Position numbers and translations under genes: made by a program | In this document: positions 1-5,008 of the stretch, piece after piece | Layout: every line of letters starts with the position of its first letter | Position numbering within the stretch: position 1 is the first letter of the stretch | The notes under the pieces: generated by a model | The model's input: only the letters and a program-made list of their open reading frames with translations | Database searches by the model: none | Told to the model about the DNA's origin: nothing | From: Granulicella sp. UBA5172 | GTDB lineage: Bacteria > Acidobacteriota > Terriglobia > Terriglobales > Acidobacteriaceae | Direction of reading: 5' to 3' | Assembly: GCA_002413385.1 (NCBI GenBank) | Contig: DHWW01000047.1 | Location: 1-5,008, forward strand | Length of the DNA: 5,008 nucleotides

Positions 1-900
1 CGAAGAGGAAGGAGTCGAGCTGTACATGCCGCGCGACCACGAGTTGCTGGCCGAAGGCGTTGATTCGGTCAAGCCCGCCCGCTTCGTCGAAGCGGTTTCC
101 ATAGCCGAGGTCAAACCACGAGTTGTAATGCAGAAATGGTTTGTAGGGGCGTGGACGTTCACTCTCGATATAAGCAAGAAATGCCCGCCGGAGTTGGCCG
201 GGGCGTGAGGTGCCAAGCACGGACGAGTAGGTGACGCTTTGGCCGGAGCGCAAAGGGAGATCTCGGAACAGGGAAGCCTTAACAGTTCCATCCTGCACGG
301 TGTTGGCGGAGAGCGGATGCTCGATGCCAAAGAACATGTTCGCGTCCACGACAGGCGAGCCTTTGACGGTGCCATCGACGTGTGCGTCGGGCCCTGCAAA
401 CTGCAATAGCCGGACTTCGGCGATTGGAAGGTCGTGGTTGGTTGCCGTGATGCGTAACATCTGCCGGCCGTAGTTTGATCCGGGGCGAAGGATAATGCAT
501 CAGTCGAGACTGGCGCTGATGTTCGGCGAGGTGAAGCTCCAGCAGGAGTTGCCCGGCGAGGGGAGTCTTGATGTGCGGTTCGGAGAGCACTACGCTGATC
601 CGACGCGGCTATGTAGTTAGGGATTGCGATTACCTGCATGTCTGCGGAGCGCAGTAAGGTCTTGTCCTTCAGCGCGAGGACAAACGCTTCGCCGATATTG
701 AGGGTCCTGCCGAAAATATCATCGTGGACATGAAGGCCAGCAAACCGTTTGCTGGATACATCAACGCTCACGGACAGGGCTCCGTCCCGCAGTGAGATTC
801 CATGCTTTGGGGCAGAACCGTGAGACTGCGCAAGGCCATTGCCGGGTATTGTCGACAGAATAGTCAGGAACAATGGGACGATCCACCGGATATAGGATAA
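1..900 (-). pseudogene. Broken secreted glycoside hydrolase-like gene (alpha-galactosidase-like), C-terminus beyond left edge
   Basis: The minus strand carries a recognisable protein in three successive frames. The first (about 900 down to 604) has a hydrophobic signal-peptide-like stretch, VPLFLTILSTIPGNGLAQ, followed by a mature domain around SLRDGALSVSVDVSSKRFAG. The second (about 602-534) reads ISVVLSEPHIKTPLAGQLLL. The third (about 535 to the edge) includes ILRPGSNYGRQ, GTVKGSPVV, FFGIEHPLS, SGQSVTYSSVLG and RPYKPFLHYNSWFDLGYGNR, ending VQLDSFLF. The HYNSWFDLGY and DSFLF motifs resemble the start of the TIM barrel in secreted alpha-galactosidase-like (clan GH-D-type) proteins; this is from memory of the family and the exact GH family is uncertain. 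Lesions: a frame change near 603, a likely extra base at 534/535 (removing it gives ELTSPNISASLD), and an in-frame TGA at 500-502 where Trp would fit. No ATG, GTG or TTG lies at a sensible distance before the signal peptide, and a TAG precedes it near 927. Either a true pseudogene or sequence error. Probable role if intact: periplasmic or secreted glycoside hydrolysis. Confidence 0.66.
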
Positions 901-1008
901 GTTAGAAAATAATTTGGGTGCCCTTGACTAGTGGATTGCTTGCCTGCAAGAATAATAAAACGAATAGAGCGGATATAGTCTTTTATTTCGTTTTATGCTT
1001 TAGGCTTC

Positions 1009-1018
1009 CAGTGCACTG
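1009..1018. promoter_or_regulatory. Perfect 10-bp palindrome, possible operator
   Basis: CAGTGCACTG is self-complementary and is followed five bases later by a further half-site, CACTG, at 1023-1027. It lies 77 bases upstream of the chosen amidohydrolase start in a divergent promoter region, a plausible place for a dimeric repressor. A 10-bp palindrome can arise by chance and no cognate regulator is in the window, so the assignment is weak. Confidence 0.22.
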
Positions 1019-1085
1019 CATTCACTGCCCTAGAGGGATGGGGCGATGCCCTGCACCGGTAGAAAATCATGGTACGCGTGATGTC

Positions 1086-1090
1086 GAGGA
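1086..1090 (+). promoter_or_regulatory. Ribosome binding site of the amidohydrolase
   Basis: GAGGA lies 4 bases before the ATG at 1095 and 7 bases before the next ATG at 1098. It supports a start at one of these two codons rather than the GTG at 918 or the ATG at 1038, neither of which has a comparable signal. Confidence 0.6.
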
Positions 1091-1094
1091 CACG

Positions 1095-2163
1095 ATGATG
1101 CAGGAACAGCAGGATAAGTTTATTGCGATGGTGTCGGCGAAGGCGGATGTGACGTTACCGCTGAGTGATTTTCATCCGCGATGTATGTTGACCACGCCGT
1201 GCCATGACGTTCGGCTTCCGCGCTTCCCAGTGATCGACTATCACAACCACCTTGATGCCCAGGATCCAAAGCGGGTGATCGAGATCATGGATGCGTGTGG
1301 GATTGAGCACGTCGTGAACATCACGATGAAGGTTGGAGATGAGGCGCTGGCGATGATTGAGCGCTATCGGGCGGCAGATGCTGCTCGCTTCTCGACGATC
1401 GGCTGGATGGATTGGACAGGCGTTGACGCGAGTAATTTCGACGAGTTTGTTGCCGTGAGTATTGCCCGGCTGGAGCGCCTGGTTGAGCATGGGATTGTGG
1501 GTTTCAAGTTCTGGAAGGACCTGGGTCTTTCCGTGCGCGACGCCACTGGAGAACTGCTGCGCGTGGATGATGAAAGGCTTGCGCCGATCTTCGACAAAGC
1601 TGGCGAGCTTGGCATTCCCGTGATGGTGCCATATCGGTGATCCCGAGGCATTCTTTCTTCCGATTGATGCCAACAACGAACGGTTCGAGGAGCTCGCTGC
1701 GCATCCCGACTGGGGCTTCTGCGGCAGCCAGTTCAGCAAGCATGATTTGCTTGAGCAACGGGACAACGTCTTTCAAAGGCATCCTGGAACGACATTCGTT
1801 GCAGCGCACATTGCGGAAAATAGCGAGGATCTTCAGCGAGTGTCGGCGATGCTGGATGCAAATCCAAATGTCTTGGTCGACATCAGCGCGCGTGCGTCGG
1901 AACTTGGGCGGCAGCCATACTCCGCGCGAAAGTTTTTCCTGCGCTTTGCAGATCGCATCTTGTTTGGCGCCGACCTTGTGCCCAATGTGGAGATGTACCG
2001 GCTCTATTATCGTTTTTTGGAAACGGCTGACGAATACTTTGAATATCCAACCCACGCGTCGGGCCAGGGGCGCTGGAATATCTATGGCCTCGACCTGCCA
2101 GAGGATGTTCTGCGCAAGGTCTATCGTGAAAATGCATTGCGTCTGCTGCCAAATCTGAAGTGA
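1095..2163 (+). pseudogene. COG2159-type amidohydrolase (amidohydrolase 2 family), frameshifted
   Basis: This is a metal-dependent TIM-barrel hydrolase or decarboxylase of the ACMSD/amidohydrolase 2 superfamily, probably cytoplasmic since no signal peptide is visible. The gene is interrupted: frame one runs 1095-1640 and stops at TGA 1638-1640, and the rest continues in the +1 frame to TGA 2161-2163. Removing one C at 1629/1630 turns GTG-CCA-TAT-CGG-TGA into GTG-CAT-ATC-GGT-GAT (VHIGDP) and restores one protein of 355 residues. Expected active-site residues in the repaired protein are His50 and His52 (DYHNHL), Lys138 in GFKFWKDLGL, His179 (VHIGDP), His238 (AAHIAEN) and Asp293 (FGADLV). Spacing is close to the ACMSD pattern of HxH, two His and one Asp. 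The ATG at 1095 is chosen because of GAGGA at 1086-1090 and because family-like sequence begins about there. The substrate cannot be read from sequence; the neighbouring sugar transporter suggests a sugar-derived or glycoside-derived compound. As written, the first product loses His179, His238 and Asp293, so it should be inactive unless the extra base is an error. Confidence 0.82.
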
Positions 2164-2215
2164 ACCGTGGACGCGTGACCGTTCATCTGCACTCGCACCG
2201 GAGCCTCCACAACCT

Positions 2216-4024
2216 ATGACTGCTGAAACAAGCGCTCTATCGACAGAAGCATCCGGACAATGCAGCTACAACACCTTGTTGATGTGCGTGGCGGGACTCG
2301 GCGGCCTGCTCTATGGAGTGGACATCGGAATCATTGGTGGGGCGCTGCCTTATCTCGAGGCGACATCCGGTCTCGCTGCTGGGCAGCTATCTGTGATTGT
2401 GGCCGCTGTGCTGCTGGGTAGCGTCATCTCGACCATCTTTGCGGGATTGCTTGCGGACTGGCTGGGACGTAAGCCCGTGATGACCCTGAGCGGGTTGATC
2501 TTCGTCATCAGCATCCCGCTGATCGCACTCTCTCATGGCTACGGGCCGCTGTTTTTTGGGCGCTTGCTCCAAGGTATCAGTGGCGGATTTATCGGAGTGG
2601 TGGTGCCGCTGTATCTCGCAGAATGTTTGCCGTCGTCGAATCGCGGCAAGGGGACAGGAATATTTCAGTGGCTGCTTACGTTTGGCATTGTTGCGGCTGC
2701 GCTCATCGGGATGTATTACAGCTATCGTGTTCAGGCTGTAGTGTCAGTCGCGGACGCGGCCACCGTGTTCCATGTGAAAGACCAGGCGTGGCGGCATATC
2801 TTTTGGATATCGTTGCCGCCGGGAGTTCTGTTCGTTATCGGGAGCCTGTTCGTTGGCGAGTCTCCGCGCTGGCTGTTTCGCCGGGGCAAACGTCAACTGG
2901 CTCTAACTTCTCTGCTGCGCTCACGTGATCGTGCAAAGGCCGAACTTGAATTCTCCGAGATGCAGACGACTTCAGTTCAAGATGAATCTACGCAGAAGAA
3001 CACGGGTACGCTTCTGCGCCGGAAGTATGTGGTTCCTTTCCTGCTCGCATGCGTGATACTTTTTTGCAACACCGCGACCGGCGTGAATTCAATCATCGGC
3101 TACAACACCAGCATCCTGTTGCAGAGCGGACTCTCCGATCTGGCCGCGCATTGGGGGTACGTCCTCTTTACTACCGTGAACTTCCTGATGACCATCATTG
3201 GCATGATGCTGGTCGATCGCAAAGGGAGAAGATTTCTGTTGATCCTTGGAAGCGCGGGACTGATGGTGTCGCTGATCGTCGTTGGCAGCCTTTTCTGGCA
3301 GACCGAGAGATCTGACCTTGAGTGTCGGCACGCGGTGCAGTCTTTGGTCGGATCGCAGCAAGAGCTTACGCTTCGATTCGAGCCGGCCCAGGCTGCCCGA
3401 CTGCTTGCGGCCAGTGGCCTAAAGGACGCTGGATCGCTGGCGGATCATGCCTCGCTCGCCGTGATCTATTCCTATGGCGGCTTTGCCGGAGAGACGACCT
3501 TCGTTCGCTCGGATGATCCTGCCGCGGCCCCTATTCACATCACCCGGGAAGGGAGTGTGCCGAACAACGCCGTCGAGGCTTTCTTCAAAAATCCCTTCGC
3601 CGATCTACGTACGGCCAGGACGGCGCCGCTGAAGATTGAACGCGCACGCATTGGTCGAATTCCCAGCGCTCGACATGGGGAGATCGTTGCGCTTGCGCTT
3701 TTTTCGTTCATCGCATTCTTTGCCATCGGCCCCGGCGTGTGTGTCTGGCTCGCTCTCTCAGAGTTGATGCCGACCAGAATTCGCTCTGTTGGTATGAGCA
3801 TCGCGCTCGTGATCAATCAACTTGTATCGACGACGCTGGCCGTGCTCTTCCTGCCCATCGCAAGCAAGTATGGTTACTCGTCGATGTTCTTTCTCTTCGC
3901 AGGGTTTACGGTCCTCTATCTGATCACGGCGACCTTCTTCATGCCGGAGACCAAAGGAAAGACGCTGGAGGAGATTGAGCAGCACTTTGAAGGTTCATCA
4001 GCCCGGAGCGCTGCGCTTCGATAA
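2216..4024 (+). CDS. Sugar porter family MFS transporter with large periplasmic insert
   Basis: This inner-membrane secondary transporter of 602 residues most likely imports a sugar or related polyol or sugar acid with protons. Sugar-porter signatures appear in order: GGLLYGVDIGIIGGALPYL (residues 29-47, TM1), GLLADWLGRKP (77-87, loop 2-3), GRLLQGISGG (115-124), PLYLAECLPSSNRGKG (131-146), GESPRWL (214-220, after TM6), TGVNSIIGYNTSIL (288-301, TM7), DRKGRR (334-339, loop 8-9), GPGVCVWLALSELMPTRIRS (505-524, TM10) and PETKGKTLEEIE (577-588, C-terminus). Typical members have about 450-500 residues. The excess is an insert at about 362-487 between TM9 and TM10, plus a longer loop at about 168-193 between TM5 and TM6; both face the periplasm in the standard topology. 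The usual QQ pair before TGxN is replaced by Asn285-Thr286. The gene starts 52 bases after the amidohydrolase stop, so co-transcription is likely. The Shine-Dalgarno is weak (GGAG at 2200-2203, 12 bases away). The reading frame is intact. Confidence 0.93.
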   Translation: MTAETSALSTEASGQCSYNTLLMCVAGLGGLLYGVDIGIIGGALPYLEATSGLAAGQLSVIVAAVLLGSVISTIFAGLLADWLGRKPVMTLSGLIFVISIPLIALSHGYGPLFFGRLLQGISGGFIGVVVPLYLAECLPSSNRGKGTGIFQWLLTFGIVAAALIGMYYSYRVQAVVSVADAATVFHVKDQAWRHIFWISLPPGVLFVIGSLFVGESPRWLFRRGKRQLALTSLLRSRDRAKAELEFSEMQTTSVQDESTQKNTGTLLRRKYVVPFLLACVILFCNTATGVNSIIGYNTSILLQSGLSDLAAHWGYVLFTTVNFLMTIIGMMLVDRKGRRFLLILGSAGLMVSLIVVGSLFWQTERSDLECRHAVQSLVGSQQELTLRFEPAQAARLLAASGLKDAGSLADHASLAVIYSYGGFAGETTFVRSDDPAAAPIHITREGSVPNNAVEAFFKNPFADLRTARTAPLKIERARIGRIPSARHGEIVALALFSFIAFFAIGPGVCVWLALSELMPTRIRSVGMSIALVINQLVSTTLAVLFLPIASKYGYSSMFFLFAGFTVLYLITATFFMPETKGKTLEEIEQHFEGSSARSAALR

Positions 4025-4550
4025 ACTAGCCTCTAACCTCCGATGCGCAGATTATCCATTGTGAATGTACCCATCCTGAGCGCAGACGGTGATGTTAATG
4101 TGTGCCTTATGATCTACGTCTTCGTGGACACTCGATAGCTGTGTACTGCTCCAAATTCGGAGTAGTGCGAGCCGTCCAAAGATCCCTCGGATGGTTGACC
4201 CACATCCTCGTCAGATCTGTCATGTGTTTGACATCTTGAGACGTGTCTTCGGCTTCGATACGGCGAGATACCTGGAATCGAAAAGAACCATCATCGGGTC
4301 CGCACAAAGTTTTCACCTTGATCAACCTGTACCCGCAATGCAAAACGTTGTCGCGCCATAGGCTTTAGCGTGTCCGGATGCCGAAATGCCTCTGAACACA
4401 CTTTCAATCAGGTTCCAGCCCCCCAATGAAAACACGCGGCAGCCGCCAACAGACAAATAATGACATGCGGTCCCCGTCCAAAGGACATCAGCATACTGCG
4501 CAGAGGCTCGCTAGACGGGTTGCAGATCAAAAAGACCCTTTAAATTGCGC
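4025..4550. other. Intergenic region without a convincing gene
   Basis: I see no supported gene, RNA gene or mobile element here. An open frame of 78 codons on the minus strand (4107-4343) lacks a Shine-Dalgarno sequence and resembles no family I know. The opposite strand is also open over part of this stretch, so the open frame has little weight; a decayed gene remnant remains possible. Short dyads such as CAGATCTG at 4212-4219, AGAC-GT-GTCT at 4239-4248 and GCGGC-A-GCCGC at 4436-4446 are too small to call. No GC-rich hairpin with a T-run follows the transporter stop, so no intrinsic terminator is called. Confidence 0.5.
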
Positions 4551-4578
4551 TTGACATCTAGTCCAAGTTTGCTATACT
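4551..4578 (+). promoter_or_regulatory. Sigma-70-type promoter of the outer-membrane receptor gene
   Basis: A perfect -35 box TTGACA (4551-4556) and a near-consensus -10 box TATACT (4573-4578) are separated by 16 bases. Transcription would start at about 4585, giving a leader of roughly 48 bases before the ATG at 4634. The promoter makes the receptor gene transcriptionally independent of the amidohydrolase-transporter pair. No operator is obvious around it. Confidence 0.8.
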
Positions 4579-4624
4579 CCGTCTACCGAAAAGAAACGAT
4601 GTAATGCGTAAGCAAAGAATAATT

Positions 4625-4630
4625 AGGAGG
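4625..4630 (+). promoter_or_regulatory. Strong Shine-Dalgarno of the receptor gene
   Basis: AGGAGG is a full anti-16S match, but only three bases (AAC) separate it from the ATG at 4634, which is shorter than usual. No other in-frame start lies between it and the signal-peptide core, so 4634 is taken as the start. Confidence 0.75.
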
Positions 4631-4633
4631 AAC

Positions 4634-5008
4634 ATGAGACGGAACATTGAAGTAGTCGGCGGCTCAAAAGGTTTGGGAAACTTATGGCATCTGCTTTGTC
4701 GTCGATGCACCGCAATATCGCTAGTTCTGATGCTCATGGCCAGTGTGGCTGCAACTCGAAGTGTCGCTCAGGTGGTCAACGCGACGCTTCGAGGCACAGT
4801 AACAGATAGCTCCGGCGCTAGCATCGTGGGAGCAAAGGTAGTCCTGTCCGAGCCCTCTACAGGGCAGGTCGTTCGACAAGCCAAATCTTCGGCGTCCGGT
4901 GACTTCGAATTCGACGAGCTGCAACCAGGCACCTATGTACTCCGCTGCGATTCGCCAGGATTTAAATCGTTCCAGGCTAAGAATATTTTGCTGGATCCCG
5001 GGCAAATT
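4634..5008 (+). CDS. TonB-dependent receptor-like outer-membrane protein, N-terminal part, runs off right edge
   Basis: 125 codons are visible with no stop, so the gene continues beyond the window. Residues 1-25 are a long basic leader containing RRN and CRRC. Residues 26-40 form a hydrophobic core (TAISLVLMLMASVAA), with likely signal-peptidase cleavage after the RSVAQ ending at residue 46. Residues 50-125 read as a carboxypeptidase-regulatory-like (CarboxypepD_reg) beta-sandwich: ATLRGTVTDSSGASIVGAKV, then SASGDFEFDELQPGTYVLRC and SPGFKSFQAKNILLDPGQ. In Acidobacteriota this architecture typically precedes a very large TonB-dependent-receptor-like barrel (about 1000-1200 residues), proposed to bind and import oligosaccharides or other large substrates. 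The plug and barrel are not visible, so the class is inferred from the N-terminus alone. It has its own promoter at 4551-4578 and the AGGAGG at 4625-4630. Next to a glycosidase and a sugar porter, a carbohydrate ligand is plausible but unproven. Confidence 0.85.
   Translation, partial: MRRNIEVVGGSKGLGNLWHLLCRRCTAISLVLMLMASVAATRSVAQVVNATLRGTVTDSSGASIVGAKVVLSEPSTGQVVRQAKSSASGDFEFDELQPGTYVLRCDSPGFKSFQAKNILLDPGQI

Larger units (their letters stand above)
901..1094. other. Divergent intergenic region
   Basis: This AT-rich stretch separates the minus-strand glycosidase remnant from the plus-strand amidohydrolase, so promoters for both would be expected here. TTGACT at 924-929 resembles a -35 box, but no good -10 box lies 16-18 bases downstream. 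TATAGT at 974-979 resembles a -10 box but has no matching -35 box. Three short dyads occur: CTTGC-CT-GCAAG at 939-950, the perfect palindrome CAGTGCACTG at 1009-1018 and CCCT-AG-AGGG at 1028-1037. They could be regulator sites, but none matches an operator I can name. The upstream codons from 918 are open in the amidohydrolase frame, but they read as non-coding sequence. Confidence 0.5.

Noticed and set aside
26..473. Plus-strand open frames at 26-208 and 231-473
   Set aside because: They are antisense to the recognisable glycosidase-like protein and show no family features.
279..590. 103-codon minus-strand open frame as a separate gene
   Set aside because: Only its first ~18 residues look like real protein and they continue the glycosidase remnant; the rest runs out of frame over sequence whose better reading is the adjacent frame with GTVKGSPVV and FFGIEHPLS.
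918..1094. Earlier GTG start at 918 (or ATG at 1038) for the amidohydrolase
   Set aside because: The extra 59 residues are low-quality translation of AT-rich intergenic DNA, and only the ATG pair at 1095/1098 has a good Shine-Dalgarno.
1635..1641. Programmed +1 frameshift at CGG-TGA-T, as in prfB
   Set aside because: Shifting at the stop would give VPYRDPEAFF and lose the conserved His. The family sequence VHIGDP is restored only by a shift upstream at GTG-C, where there is no slippery or stop context, so a plain insertion is the simpler explanation.
1637..2158. Other open frames over the amidohydrolase second half (1637-2158 plus; 1155-2055 minus)
   Set aside because: They overlap well-conserved amidohydrolase sequence in the wrong frame or strand and have no recognisable content.
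4107..4343. 78-codon minus-strand open frame as a gene
   Set aside because: It has no Shine-Dalgarno, no recognisable domain and basic composition typical of antisense reading, and the opposite strand is also partly open.
4436..4446. GCGGC-A-GCCGC as a terminator hairpin
   Set aside because: A one-base loop cannot form a normal hairpin, no T-run follows, and it lies over 400 bases after the transporter stop.
1..5008. CRISPR arrays, tRNA or rRNA genes, insertion sequences
   Set aside because: Reading through the window I saw no regularly spaced repeats, no cloverleaf-like segments, no transposase motifs and no terminal inverted repeats.

Overview
The window looks like part of a carbohydrate-use locus from a soil-type Acidobacteriota (Terriglobia/Acidobacteriaceae-like). 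I infer this from three things: an outer-membrane receptor that opens with a carboxypeptidase-regulatory-like domain behind a signal peptide, a secreted glycoside-hydrolase-like protein, and moderate GC content. The taxon assignment comes from gene style, not from a marker gene.

Layout: (1) About 1-900, minus strand: the N-terminal part of a secreted glycosidase-like gene that runs off the left edge. It is broken by two apparent frameshifts and an in-frame TGA, and has no ordinary start codon. (2) About 901-1094: a short divergent intergenic region with several small dyads. (3) 1095-2163, plus strand: a COG2159-type (amidohydrolase 2) metal-dependent hydrolase split by one extra C at 1629/1630, exactly where a conserved metal-site histidine should be. 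(4) 2216-4024, plus strand: an intact sugar-porter-family MFS transporter of 602 residues with an unusual ~125-residue periplasmic insert. (5) 4025-4633: a 609-base gap in which I see no convincing gene, ending in a clear sigma-70-type promoter. (6) 4634 to the right edge, plus strand: the start of a TonB-dependent-receptor-like outer-membrane protein with its own promoter and a strong Shine-Dalgarno sequence.

Read together, the genes suggest glycan or glycoside capture at the outer membrane, periplasmic hydrolysis, uptake across the inner membrane and cytoplasmic processing. The amidohydrolase and MFS genes are 52 bases apart on one strand and are probably one operon. Two of the four genes carry inactivating lesions while the transporter is open throughout. 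Either the locus is decaying or the assembly contains indel errors; the sequence alone cannot decide. I did not find a clearly new system. The best leads are the transporter insert, its altered sugar-binding motif and the lesion pattern.
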